From Marisa cornuarietis (lineage: Eukaryota; Mollusca; Gastropoda; Architaenioglossa; Ampullariidae): a stretch of DNA of 64,000 nt. Location of the stretch: NCBI GenBank assembly GCA_004794655.1, contig SMMW01000001.1, forward strand, positions 15,801,001 through 15,865,000, given 5' to 3'. Below the pieces are notes generated by a model. It saw only the letters and a program-made list of their open reading frames with translations, searched no databases and was not told the DNA's origin. The translations under genes were made by a program, and so were the position numbers. Below are positions 46,483 through 58,624 of this stretch, piece after piece. Every line of letters begins with the position of its first letter. Within the stretch, counting starts at the first letter, position 1.

Positions 46483-46556
<74 letters not shown>
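46483..46556. repeat. CA microsatellite at the LINE 3' end
   Basis: Perfect CA run of about 74 bases, directly at the 3' end of the minus-strand LINE remnant. Confidence 0.95.
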
Positions 46557-46559
<3 letters not shown>

Positions 46560-46644
46560 TTCAACTTCTTTATTGAGCTAACCCTTTTGTGTGTTTCAAG
46601 GGGAAATTATACATAAAACAACATCAACAATATTTATAATAAGA

Positions 46645-46938
46645 TTACAGACATTTCCACCTGCCTATAATAATGTTCATTTCTGTTTTTAAGTACTTGA
46701 TACAAATATCTAGAAATTCGTTGGTGGTTGCTTCACAGTTATCTAGGGAGACTCGCGTGACTCCATCTGTGACCTGAGCGTTTGGTCTTGTAGACTTGAA
46801 CACATCAACTTTCGTTCTGTAACTGTCATAGGCAGGACAATCAAACAACACGTACTCGTCATCTTCAACCTTCATGCTTGCATCGGGACAAATCAACTGG
46901 CTCGGTGATGCACCATTTTTGTAGCAATATTGGTGCAC
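46645..46938 (-). pseudogene. LINE C-terminal cysteine region
   Basis: 97 codons. The segment C-P-D-A, then DDEYVLFDCPAYDSYR and LDICIKYLKTEMNI to the stop, matches the C-terminal tail downstream of RT in CR1/L2-related LINEs. A stop interrupts the upstream part near 46995. Confidence 0.78.
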
Positions 46939-47289
46939 ATTGGTGGGCGATATTCCAAATCGAAACTTAATAACTTCCTCTCTGAAGTAATGTATTCTTA
47001 ATGTGTTTAAATATCCCTCAGGCTGTAATAGCTCTTAAAACTAGAATACAGTTCAAATATTTCACTTGTGCATACATCATTGTGCCAGTTTTGTTGGAAT
47101 CAATCTACGAGTCTTTATCTTAAGGTTCTCAAAAAACATTTTTTTTACTACTGATACTTTGTTGGAGCCATACATATCCAAAACCGTTAACACAGAGAAG
47201 TTTTTTCACAAAGAAATCCCAAGTATATTTACCGTTTTCCTGTTGATAAAATAACACTATGTCAGATTGTATGGGAATCTCGTGTCATC

Positions 47290-47739
47290 CAAATAAATAC
47301 GACGAAGTCACTACTTTGTACATCTTACTTTTGTTGTTACCAATAATAGATACCGTCCCAGATCGCCATAGATCATTCTGTTTGGTGTTTGGAGACCCAC
47401 ATTTAAAAAAAAGTTTTTACAACTGAGCATATTTACTTTTTCGACAGCCTCATACCTTTGAAAACCGCAGATTTCTGAACCGTAAGTATCGGTACAATCT
47501 GAGAATCGAACATTTAAACATAAGTTTCATCGTCCATCTCCTATTTTCCACAAGCATTTTAACAGCTGGCAGACTTTGATTTTGGTCTTAGCTGCAAGAC
47601 CCTCAACAGCGTGGGAGAGGGAGAGATTAGTTTTGAAACAGAGACCTAGATACTTAAACATGTTAACAACCTCTATCCTTTCTTCACCATAATACCATGA
47701 CTCCTTTGACACTAAAAAGCTGTTTTGATACCTCTGCAT
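47290..47739 (-). pseudogene. LINE RT thumb and connection remnant
   Basis: One continuous frame except for a single TGA at about 47527. YYGEERIEVVNMFKYLG is the beta-hairpin following RT motif D, and YGSEICGFQRYEAVEKVN with TPNRMIYGDLGRY is the conserved region after it. It ends at TAG near 47330. Confidence 0.75.
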
Positions 47740-49344
47740 TTCTTTCCTTTACTGTTGCTCTGCTCGTCCTTCCATAAGTAACCTATGGGCAAAGCTTTTT
47801 TTCATCAGCAATCGAAATTATTTGAAGAAAACTTTAAATTAACCAGAGAATAAATGGTGCGAAACAATTCTAAACGGTTGCAGGAAGTGGACCGTAGGGT
47901 AGACAGCTCTGTCACCTTGATAGTACCATCTGACATCAACCTTACTATTAGTATCATTTGTGTTGCATGGTGCAAATGGGGCTCCTTTCTTGCTTCTTGA
48001 CTTGATTGTTCTTTACACTCCAGGCATAAAAAACACCAAATGGAATCTATTTCTAACGACTTTAACCATTTCGCGAATGCTTTTCTGTGATTGCTTCTAG
48101 GGCTGTACAGTAATGAAGACGTATAATGTTTTGGCGAAACATTCTACAAAATAAAAAAGCTTCTTTTTCCTCTTGACCGAGAAACGGGTTTCGCTCTTAA
48201 AGGGGTGGAAATGAAAATTGGTATACGGCACGTCGTGAGATTTAGAAAGGGTATCGGGAAGTTACCGGAAATAGTGACAGGAAGAAAGCAGGTGCTTCTG
48301 CGAGTACCCGAACCGCACGACGTAGGTACCCGGAATTGCAAATGCCCCACTCATGAGCAGGTACTCTCATAAGCACCCGTCCCGAACACGCGCACAAGTA
48401 AAGCTACGGTAAGGAGCCCTGGCAGCACTGGGGTATCACTATCGATTACAGTTTGACCACCTTGCTTCCTTGTTTCCCCCCCCCCCAGTCTGTCGCCAAC
48501 TATTCACGGAAGCTGTCCCTTCAAGACACGAGCGTTAAACGACCTCCCCTGCCTCCCCCTTTGCATCATTCTGGCATGGGTGTCCCGACAAAATAGAAAA
48601 AAAGAAGAAGAAAAAAAAAGAAAGATGAAGATGAAGTTTGCAGTTTCTTTGACACGTACAGATGTTACTTGACGACAGAGAAGAAGGGTAAGGTAAAGTG
48701 TCATAGAGAAGGGGAGGGAATACCATTCGCTAATAAAGCCCAGTCTTGAAGCACTCAGGGAGAGGAAAGTTGGTGGGGGGGGGAGGCGGGTGAAGAAAGA
48801 GGTGGGGGTCAGGGTGGAGGATCAAACGGTCAACAACTGGTGACGTCAGATGATTGACTTTAACGAAGCTTAGTCTCAAAGCAGTTTATTTTGAAGGGAC
48901 TTGATAGCAAAGAATGGTCGCTGTCACTCTGCCCATTAACGAGTCTCGCCAATGTATTTTTATAATTTAAATTATGTGTTTACAGAGCGCGGCTTGAAGG
49001 TTTCCCACTGACAGGGAAAAAAAATGTCTTCGCAGGCTTTTCAAATTACATTGTTTCTCTTCGTAAGATATGAGCGTACGAGGGTAAACATATTGTAGTA
49101 AAAGTCGTAACTGGTTAGTATTTTACAATATAGAGGTCACTGGTGTCTGAGTTATCCCCACAGTCTTAAACTGATTCTAGCTTTGACGCCTTTTTGATGG
49201 TTGACAAACAAATAGAATTGTGTAGACCTGGGTTTATACAAAATTATCTCACTTCCGCTTATGGTGTTCTTAACACCATTGATTGAGCTGCATGCGTGGT
49301 ATTTTCTTGCACACATATTATTCTTGTTCGCAACCCAGGATGGA

Positions 49345-49410
49345 GTTAATAATAATAATAATAATAATAAATGCGTGATTTGTATAGAGCATACTCACGC
49401 CCGTGAGGAG
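49345..49410 (-). mobile_element. Probable SINE tail
   Basis: On the minus strand: GAGTATGCTCTATACAAATC followed by ACGCATTTATTATTATT repeats. This resembles the GCGCTATACAAATC plus TTA tail of the 36893-36990 SINE. Confidence 0.45.
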
Positions 49411-50485
49411 TTTTTCTTGCGATTTCTTTGATCAGACAGATTCCCTTCCTGCTCGTCTTGTTTCCTAACAGTGGACACGAAAGTGAGCATTCAGTTAACA
49501 TATTACGTAACATTAACTATTCATTGCGCATTCGATGGAAGGGTGAGATGAACTGGTGTGAGCTCCGAAACAATTCCGACAATCGTTATTTATTTTCAAG
49601 GTGATAGGAAACAGATAACTTCGCCAAAAGTCTGGTTAAGTTTCACATGATAGTGATGTTAAAAACTCTGGCAAACCTGGCCAAATGTTTGTCCTTTTGG
49701 GCGTAGAACAAAGTAAACATACAGACACATACTAACATACAGACGAGGTCTGTCTCAACCTACAATCCTCGACATGTAGAACATAAACACTTAAGCCTCT
49801 TCGCCACCAAATTTGTTCTTCCCCCCCTACCCCTACTTCCTCTTCAACAGATTAAAATCTCGGAGACTTTTGTAGGAGCTTTTGCCACTCTTCTGATAAA
49901 CAAGGAGGATATAATATTCATGTGCAAGAATAAAACCCCAGAGATTGATTATGTTAAAAGTCGCCGGCACCCAGCGGTACATAATGCATTTCTATTTATA
50001 GTAATCGACAGATGTACTATAAGCGTTTATCTACAAGTTGCGCAGGTGCAAAAATAAAAAAGGTGAGGAAATGTGAGTGCTGAACGTAATAAGGAGCAGC
50101 GGGAGCTGAAATCATGGAGTTCGTCCAGAATTACTAGTACCTCTGGCACTGCCTCGCGACCTGCGATGCTGTGACGTAAAAGCGGGCGTGTTTGAGTGCG
50201 AAGTGTACAAAGTTGTAAAGGTGTCGAGGGTAATTTCCATTCGCTCACTTCCTCCCGAGCCACTTTGCATCAAAGGCTGACGCTAGTGTCGATGAGCTGG
50301 ATTTTTCTTTATGTAGGCAACACATGAAGGCCATGTAGTGCGCGCGCAGGCACGCTCGCAAACACGCTCGCACGTACTTCTGTTACTGTCAACTGACAGC
50401 ACATTAAAGGTGTTAGAAGAAAAGAAAGGAGAAATGAATACAATAAAAACAAAAAAATAATGAAAGAAACAAAAAATGAGTGGGT

Positions 50486-50487
50486 GA

Positions 50488-50563
<76 letters not shown>
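50486..50563. repeat. GAAA tetranucleotide microsatellite
   Basis: About 19 perfect GAAA units, a pure purine strand. Confidence 0.97.
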
Positions 50564-51249
50564 ACAACGGGGTGTGAGTAGAGTAGTAATGTAGCAGGTA
50601 AGGAATATAGAAAGACTGAATTAAAAAAGGAAAAATAAAAGAGAAGTGAAAGAAAGAAAAGAAAACATAAAGAATGTACGAATGCAAGAAAAAAAATTAA
50701 TGAGTGAAAGAAAGAACGGATGGAAGGAAGAAGGCAAACAGGGAGCGGACAGAAAGGATGAATGAACGGAAAAAAGTAACAAACATGTTTATTTGCTCGC
50801 TTAATTGCATGATTGCAGGCAGAATGAATTACGGATCCCAGTTTTGTGGGCGCTCACCCACGATGATGGCATGGTCCTCTGTGTGTTGGTGCATGTGTGT
50901 GTCTGTGTGTGTGTCTGTTCGCGCGCGCGTACGTACGTTCGTACGTTGCTTTGTGTGTGTAATTGTTCGTTTTGGTGGAAAGAATTCATTTGGGCAGAAT
51001 AACAGTTACAGAAAACTCATAAAATGTGAATGGAACGTCCAGTTCATTTTGTCTCAAAGCAATAAATAAAGCCCGCGGGCAGTGGCACGTATGGCAGAAC
51101 AGCAAACCCTCCTCTATCCTACGGCCTCCCCCATCATGATTCATTGATAAAACGAAGATATTGCTACGGCTCCACTACAAATATAATACTCCCTCTGCTC
51201 AATGCAGAGAGACTGAATGGAAAACAAATGGACTGAGATGGAGTAATAT

Positions 51250-51275
51250 CTGTGTGTGTGTGTGTGTGTGTGTGT
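51250..51275. repeat. TG microsatellite
   Basis: Short perfect TG run. Confidence 0.9.
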
Positions 51276-51670
51276 CGTACGTGTGTGCCTGTGCACATGA
51301 GAATGCATGACAGGATACAGGGAGGGATGGGAGTGGCCCGACCACTGGTCACGTGACGTGGCCTGGTGAATGAGGCTACAGCATTCATCGGCCATCAGGT
51401 CAGTTCCCCTGCTCGCCATGTATGGAATGACCTTTCTGTACTTCGCGGCCAGTCAGCGAGAAGGAGTGAGTCATGAATGGATATCGAACGGCTCTCCGGG
51501 GGCATGCGCGCACGTGCGCAGCGACACACGCTAGCCATTGTGTCAGCAATAAACAGTTTTTTGTTCCTCCCAGCCGTCGCGAGGAGTGTATGTGTGTGTG
51601 TGTGTGTGTGTGTGCATCTGTGCGTTGCGCGCGAGGGAATGCGAAATGTGAAGCTGAGATAAAATTGAAG

Positions 51671-51745
51671 TGCGCAGTGCATGACGGATGACAAGTGCGC
51701 AGTGCATGACGGATGACAAGTGCGCAGTGCATGACGGATGACAAT
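51671..51745. repeat. Perfect 25-bp tandem repeat, three copies
   Basis: Units start GTGCGCAGTGCATGACGG at 51671, 51696 and 51721 with no differences between copies. The surrounding sequence is not repeated. Confidence 0.95.
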
Positions 51746-52530
51746 GCCTATGAAAGACGCACGGCAGACGTGACCTTTTGACCTCAATGATTGTAAGTAG
51801 CCTGCGGGTTTCGTAGCTATAGCCAGTCCCCATGATGCAGCGTATGCAGTGCGAGATCACCGTTAAATGGTAGCACAGAAATAATTAATGAATCCTGCCG
51901 TTTGTTTTCACTTGATTGCTGTGAGAAACACTACTGGGTGATAGCCGAGCTCTCGGTCAGATGGTGAATGTTTGTTTTCTTGTTTTCTCTTGCAGGGAAT
52001 GTCAAAAGAAGCTCAGTGATATCAGAGCCTACTGTTAAAGGTTCTCACGAAAAAAAAAGTGTAATTACTGAAACAGAAGTCTTTCGCTCTCATCTCTCTC
52101 TCTCTCTTGTGTGTGTGTGTGTGCGCGCGTGCATATCAGTCTCTTGTCTTCCCGACCCCTTCTTAAACTAAACGTACCATATATTTATTGATGGTTCTTT
52201 TTCTTTTTCTTTTTAAACGAGATAAATTTTTCATAAATCTTTGTAGAATTTTTGTTCAGCTCCAAACTAACGTTTTCCAAAATAGCCAGCTGTTTTTGTG
52301 TAAATATTAGGAATTATCTATTTTTTTGGAAATTGCATTAATGTGCCTTTTACTTTTCTAAGCATGATGGAACATTACTAATAAGTATGTTCATAATAAC
52401 CTCTTATTCTTAATAATCAGTTAATAATCTTGACATTTTCGTACGAGTTATTTAAACTTGTTTAGTTTAGACACTTACATTTAGTTGATCTTTTTCTCTG
52501 ACTTTTCACAAATCAAGCACTGACCACCAC

Positions 52531-52531
52531 C

Positions 52532-52583
<52 letters not shown>

Positions 52584-52640
52584 TGCTTCACATTTCCCTA
52601 AATAGAAGGGAACAGTGCACTTTAACATGGTGCAGACCAA
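52531..52640 (-). mobile_element. Probable SINE 3' end with AAT/ATT array
   Basis: On the minus strand: AAAGTGCACTGTTCCCTTC, then GGGAAATGTGAAGCACATT passing into a run of about 17 ATT units. Confidence 0.4.
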
Positions 52641-55600
52641 CAGATACACTTAAGCTTACAACGCACAGTCATATATAATTAACAATTCACTTATAGCAAC
52701 ACAACAATTCATTTAAAGATCAGAAACTGGGATCCCGTGTTCTCGTTCTCTTTTATAGTCGTATTCCCTGTTGCTCTGTTGTCACACAGCAGCGATCTGT
52801 GCAGTTTGTCTGAGTGATGATCTTGGGGCCGACACCCTCTGCTTGAGACTAAGCTGCATGCACCAGCGCTTGTTTAGTATCCTTCTTTTGTTAAAAGTTT
52901 TGAAACTCTTTTTTTTCTGTCAAAATCTGGGTTGTTGACAAGTAGTGAGCAAACCTTGCGGTCCTGCTTAGTTCGACCTTCACCCAATCGATCGATTAGT
53001 GGAGCACGTGGTGCACGATGCTGACAGCGTTTCGTAGCCCCTCGCTTCTCTTGTGGAAGAATGTCCCTGACGTCACAAGTGTGAAGCCTGCCTTGTGAAA
53101 GAGCAGCTGTCCGCACAAACTCTCGCACAATCCTCGTGACTGAGCGGTGGCCACATTCTGCCCTTCACTTGTTTCAACGAAAAGCTTTGCCTTTCCCACA
53201 GTCGTTTCCCATGCTGTCCAGAGCGAGGAATAAATTCTAGAAAAAAATTGTTGTTTTCTTGCTGGTGGTATTCGCAGAAACAAGCCCTTTGCTTCACATT
53301 TTTTTCTTCCTCACCTTGATACTAAATTTCGTTCTGAAGATTTATATGGGTGTATTTGGTGTGGTCCGTCATGAAATTTATCTATCCTCTGCTTCCTTTT
53401 TTGAGGAAGACGATGCGGTTTGTCTATGATGTTTGCACAAAGGAAAACACCTAAACTACCTGCTGTATTCTCCACCCTTCGTTTGCCATGTTTTAATGAT
53501 AAATTGCACCCTTCATCGCGCAGGTGCACCTCACATTTTAAACCGTTTTCTCCCCCAGAAAGCTCATCGCGAAGACAGGTAAGTGTAAACAACTTTTCTC
53601 GCGTTTAAAATGCTGTCAGAACATCGCTCAGTGATTTGCGCAGTGGAGATATCAGTAGCGGAGGGCAACCGCTGATCTACCGTACAGAGCTTGCCTGCGT
53701 GTTGTAATACAACCAGGACCACCTCTTACAACTCGTCATATAAACCATTATGCAACAAGGACATATTAGCACCGATCTCCTCAGTTTTGAAATAGAACGT
53801 CTTAATTTTTTTTTCAGGTAAACAAAAAGCAATGCAATGTTAAGATTTTATGAAAAATACGAAAGTACATTTCCAGGAGATTCAAAATACTGAGATAGCA
53901 TTGCTTTACGAGAACTCATATGGCGGCTTGTCTACTCCAAGGAGAGTTAGCCAGGGTTTTATCCATTAGTTTTAGTTCAGTGACGAGAGTTCACAGGACG
54001 CTGTGATATTTGACTTCTAAGCAAAACAACTTTCCACCACGGTAAATTTTATACAAAAGCTATGGCTATGTATGTAATGCCTTACTCCTTTGTATCAGTA
54101 TTTTCCACTTATAACATACTCTCCTATTCAAGTTACAGTCGTCGGATTGGTATATTCAAGAACAACTGAAACTGAAGGAATAGTTCCTTTTTGCATCTTC
54201 GAGGGAAAGATCGTCTTCTCGTTTTAGGCAATCAAGTATCTAACAATCGTTTAAAGACTATGGTCGATAATTTTGGTGCTTCGTGCGATCGGGAAAATAA
54301 GTACACGTTAGTATTATGATATCAGACATGTGACACAAATAAAATGCTAGGTTTTGTGCATAGTGGATATCATTAACTGTGATGACAAATCACGTAAATG
54401 TCAAAAACATAATAAAATATAATAAGGTACACATGTATTTTGAGGGGGTAGTGTATAGACTCCATGACATTCATAAGAAAACCAGTAAATTGGGGTAGCA
54501 TTAGGGATAGGTTTTAGGTTCGGATTCCACTCCTTACATGAACTTATTAACATAGCTACTTCGCCACCCATAATCCCATTTCCGGGTTTCCTGTTGCAAG
54601 TCGTACACACCTCCCACAGCAGATTTGTACCAAAATAAAGCAAGCCTGATAGCTTCTTGAAGCCTGAGAACTTTGCTGAAGTGAATTTACGTGGCATGCA
54701 TGTCTGAAATAAGCACATATATAATACATCAGACAAAAAAATCTGCATCCAGTCTGCTGCAAATTACTCTCACTTTAAAATAGCATAGTTTACCGTAATT
54801 TTAGCATTAAAGTTACCTCCTAATTCATCGGAGAATTTATGAAAAACGTCCGAGCCTTAGAAAAAAAAAAAAACCCTCTTCATGCTTAAAGTTAGAAGTT
54901 CTGACTCCGCTGCTGTAGCGCACGGTTTTCTTGCCAGTAACTTAATCCTTTTTTTCATAACGAGACTTAAAAATAAACAAGTCAGTATGTTCACTGACTT
55001 CTGTGTCTCAAAGTATATGCAGCTTTATGCACGTATCAACTTGTATGTCGGGAAGAAGAAAAGTAACTCAAAACAAAGTTTGCTATAGGGCAGTATTATT
55101 GGTTCGTAGTGTTGCGGATATGAGTACTTCAAATAAACATACGCAGTAAGAAATACTGGGTAGTGCTATGCAAATTAGTCCATCTGTCGTCTGCTCCAGT
55201 CAGTTCAAAGTCCACATAGCCCTACCCCAAATCCTAACCTCAACACTATATCATAACCTTTAACCCCATTTCATTCGTTTTTATGGCGGCGCCCAGTATT
55301 GTCTACTGCGCATGTTGCTTGAGGTATACATGCAGCTTCCCCACGGGGAGCAAAACTTGCTTTCCACCCTATAATAAAGTTGTGTCTCAACTCCGATCAC
55401 CAGTGACAGTGTTTAGAGATACTCCCTTGCCGTTCCCTGCACAGGGAATCTCGACCTCGTGCAACCGTAAGCACTTCCGAAATAGTAGGACCAATAAACA
55501 CGCGGGTATACACAGCACACTGCCTCCTCCCCCAACCCTACATGTACAAGAATGTAAGTAGAACATTTGTTATTGCTAGTTGCAAGACTCCTGGAAGTCC

Positions 55601-56407
55601 CAAAGGTCCTTTTCTAAACCAGAATATGTCAAAAGGGCTACACGTAAGCTTAATCTGTAATTTGTAGTAAATTATTAGGCTACATTCTAGAACACAGACA
55701 ATGGTGTTAGACGGCTTATTTATAACTGTTGACTAGTAACGTTCCTCTGATCGCAGTGGCGCTAAGAATGAATTATATAAAAGCGCTAGAGCTAGAGATA
55801 AGAGGACCTGAAGTGAACAGGATGCAGAAAACACAAAATGAAGAAGTCGTGGGCGCATTGGACACCTTTCTTTTGTCCTTTTATTTTGAAAAATAAAGGT
55901 ATAAAAGGTAGAGATTAGAAGAATTTGCTTTTGAAAGACTGATGTGTGTAGACTATATGTAAACTTTCCTTAAAAAGATTTCTTGATCCGATCTCAATTC
56001 ATCTCCGGATGTTCCTGTATCAGTCAGTTTATTAACTGTTTTGTTGCTCCAATGCAGGCCGTGCAATGCTACGCATGTATGTGAAAAAAATGCAATTTTC
56101 GTGCAGACCTTTGGCACGCTGTAAACGGGAGGAGGCGTGACGAAACACAAAGAAAGAGGTCAGGACTCGGGCAGCTGCAGCTATCGCCATTTGGCACGCC
56201 CGCAAAACGGATGGCTTAAAAGGGTGGGAAATGAGGGGGAGTGTGTGTGTGCGTGTGTGTGTGTTGGGGGGGGGGAATTAGCGCGTAGCTTGGGCGATAG
56301 TATTGCCTGGTAGCCTTTTACAACATGGTGTCTCACTGCGGTAAATATTACCGGTCGTCATAAAGTTATTTTAAGCGTTTTGTGTAGGTGTAGGCGAAAG
56401 AGTGTTT

Positions 56408-56445
<38 letters not shown>

Positions 56446-57531
56446 TGTGTGTGTGCATGATTGTACGCGCGCGCAGGCAAACAGATGGAAGCTCAAATTG
56501 CATGTTCCTGTGTCGCTGAAGAGCATTGCATAGTTCACATCATGAAATGTAACTTGTCCCCACTCTCTGCTTTGGCATGTACCTTGTCACCTAGTCCTGT
56601 GCCCGTGCAATGTTATCATTCCGCATCGCCCATTTACCACCAACAATTAAAACTCAATGCCCGGCGCGCGCTTCTACGAACACTACCGCAACCAGACCAC
56701 GTGATGACGTCTAATTAATTTGCGGCTGCCTAAAAAAAAGAAAAAAGGGGGCCGTGAGAGTTCTTCACTCGAGAAACTGTTTTACGCCCCATTCCGTATG
56801 ACCACTAAACCAAGTCAATAATTCCATCACTCATTCGCGCTCATTCATCACTCATCGTTCCATTCATCGCCAAAAGGAGACTGGAATACGAGAGCGCAGC
56901 TCCACCCAATGCACACACACACACACATAGTTCTGCATCATTTCGTCCAATGGCTGCAGCCTCTGGGACTCCGGGAAGGCCCCGTTCAATTTGGTGCCAT
57001 GCGCACGTGTTTCTGCTAAAGAGAGAATAGGCCCGGTGCCTTCTCTTGCTTCTAAATGGAGTACACTGTCATATTTTTCAGGTATTGTGGACGTCCCCAG
57101 AACATTTATTTATATATATCTGAGATATTCTATTTTGGGGTCTTGTATGAGCTAGCGGGTATATTCCTGGATACATATTCCTGTGTTTTAATATGGTGTG
57201 TGTATATTTATGTGTAGAGTTCTTTATGTTTAAGTCGATTTTAACTGCAATATTTTCACAGTTCTGTATTGTGGTATACTGACTGATAGACGCTCACATC
57301 CGTTCTGAAAGTATGCTCTTGAGCATTAAAGAAATCAATTTCTCTTGCAAAAGAATGAAAGAAGTACAAGAGTTACATTAATGGGCTGAGGATATGAAAA
57401 GGAACCGACATGGATAGAGGAAGAGACCAACGAAAGAGAATGAGAGAAGATAATTAAAAAAAAGGAAGGCTAGAGAGAAGAAAAGGATAGTGGAAACAAC
57501 ATAGATAAGATAGTTAATATGACATCCTTTC

Positions 57532-57533
<2 letters not shown>

Positions 57534-57588
<55 letters not shown>

Positions 57589-57589
57589 G
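57534..57589. repeat. GACA tetranucleotide microsatellite
   Basis: About 14 perfect GACA units, the same unit class as 45889-45960. Confidence 0.97.
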
Positions 57590-57682
57590 GTTTTGTCTGA
57601 GATCTTTCGTGTACATCCTGCGCCAACTATCTTACACAGTCATCTATCTACCAACCCCTGCTGTGCCTTCTGCCTTTTTCAA

Positions 57683-57685
<3 letters not shown>

Positions 57686-57721
<36 letters not shown>

Positions 57722-57742
57722 GCACGCACGCACGCACGCACG
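57686..57742. repeat. CA then CGCA compound microsatellite
   Basis: CA run passing into about six CGCA units, the same switch as at 44559-44613. Confidence 0.95.
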
Positions 57743-58465
57743 AGCACACAATTTTGACTTTCTAACAGTTTTCTCCATACTCCAAGTCTCTGCATTTTTT
57801 CCTGCTACACGCGGATATCGATCTACATCCCAATGGGCGACCGCAATTCTGAACAGTATGAATAACCAAAAGGGTGAGGCACTTTCCTTCTACATCGCCT
57901 GAAACACGGGAAGCCCACTATCGTGCTTTTCACTGTAACTGAAACATATGGCAACACAACCCTGCTGCTTCCTGCCCACTAAAAACACTTCAGCTGAGGT
58001 CGGTCTGCAAGTAATTATATAAACAGCCGATTGTCTCTTTCTGTTTCACTCACCCAGCACTTTATTGTAGCATTCTTTGCCGTGTCAGTGAATTCGTGCG
58101 CGTGCGTTCGTGCGTGTGTGCGTTTGCAATCCAAGGTTTACATGAAACTTTGAAAAGCGATGAAACAAATGAAAAAAATGAGAAAAGACTGACGGCACTG
58201 GATGCGCACCCTGATCAGAGGAGACCCTCGGAGTCATCAGCCCCACCTAACTTGCATCGGTTGACCTGGACACACAACTCCTGTCAAACTGCTTACGCCA
58301 CAAGGTCTATTGCCTCCCCTGATGACGTGCTCTGGAGGAGACGGGGTGGTGAACGGACAATTTAATTGACCTTTTTCCTTCCTGTTCGGTCATGCGTGCC
58401 ATCAACTTTCCCTCACTAAATCGCATCGGCACTCACTGCAGGGGCGAGTCGTCGTCCAAGAATGA

Positions 58466-58467
<2 letters not shown>

Positions 58468-58510
<43 letters not shown>
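58468..58510. repeat. TG microsatellite
   Basis: Perfect TG run of about 42 bases. Confidence 0.95.
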
Positions 58511-58511
<1 letters not shown>

Positions 58512-58611
58512 GAGGAGAGCGGTTGCTTTTCCTTGACGAAATGCCTAACGTTTGTCAATGACAGTCGCCAAGTCGCCTCTTTCTGTCGCATCTTCTCGCA
58601 GAAGACGCAGC

Positions 58612-58624
58612 GTTGCCTAGCAAC
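58612..58624. promoter_or_regulatory. Perfect X-box (RFX site)
   Basis: GTTGCCTAGCAAC is the full palindromic X-box bound by RFX factors, which drive ciliary genes in animals. It lies in a CpG-rich stretch, and GTTGCCAAGCGAAAAC, an imperfect relative, lies 80 bases away at about 58693. No target gene is identified beside it. Confidence 0.5.

Larger units (their letters stand above)
46557..47745 (-). mobile_element. 5'-truncated LINE, minus strand, CR1/L2/Jockey-like
   Basis: The C-terminal third of a non-LTR retrotransposon. In order on the minus strand: FKYLGLCFKTNLSLSHAVEG (RT thumb start), an in-frame stop, YGSEICGFQRYEAVEKVN, TPNRMIYGDLGRY, FREEVIKFRFGISPTNVHQY, and the cysteine region ICPDAS/DDEYVLFDCPAYDSYR. 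It then has a stop and a short 3' UTR containing AATAAAGAAGTTGAAG before a TG array. The palm with the catalytic aspartates is absent, so it is a dead 5'-truncated copy, the usual outcome of incomplete target-primed reverse transcription. Confidence 0.82.
47746..51670. other. Non-coding stretch
   Basis: Contains an AAT tail-like array (49349-49369), a GAAA array (50486-50563), a short GC-rich segment (50340-50375), and a CRE palindrome at 48841. No exon recognised. Confidence 0.4.
51746..58600. other. Non-coding stretch with weak exon candidates
   Basis: Contains an AAT array with SINE-tail flank (52531-52640), GACA and CA/CGCA arrays (57534-57742) and a TG array (58468-58510). A strong acceptor at 52002 (TTTTCTCTTGCAG) opens a stretch reading NVKRSSVISEPTVKG with no convincing donor. 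Minus-strand frames cluster at 52874-53592. Confidence 0.4.

Noticed and set aside
51671..51745. Tandem repeat considered as a CRISPR array
   Set aside because: There are no spacers; the copies are directly adjacent in animal DNA.
52002..52046. Possible exon behind a strong acceptor (TTTTCTCTTGCAG)
   Set aside because: The only nearby donor (AAAG|GTTCTC) is poor and no neighbouring exon of matching phase was found.
54510..54530. GGTTCGGATTCCAC as a tRNA or SINE B box
   Set aside because: No A box at the right distance and no cloverleaf can be drawn.
57519..57902. 127-codon plus-strand frame with TDRQ and HTHT repeats
   Set aside because: Translation of GACA and CA/CGCA microsatellites.
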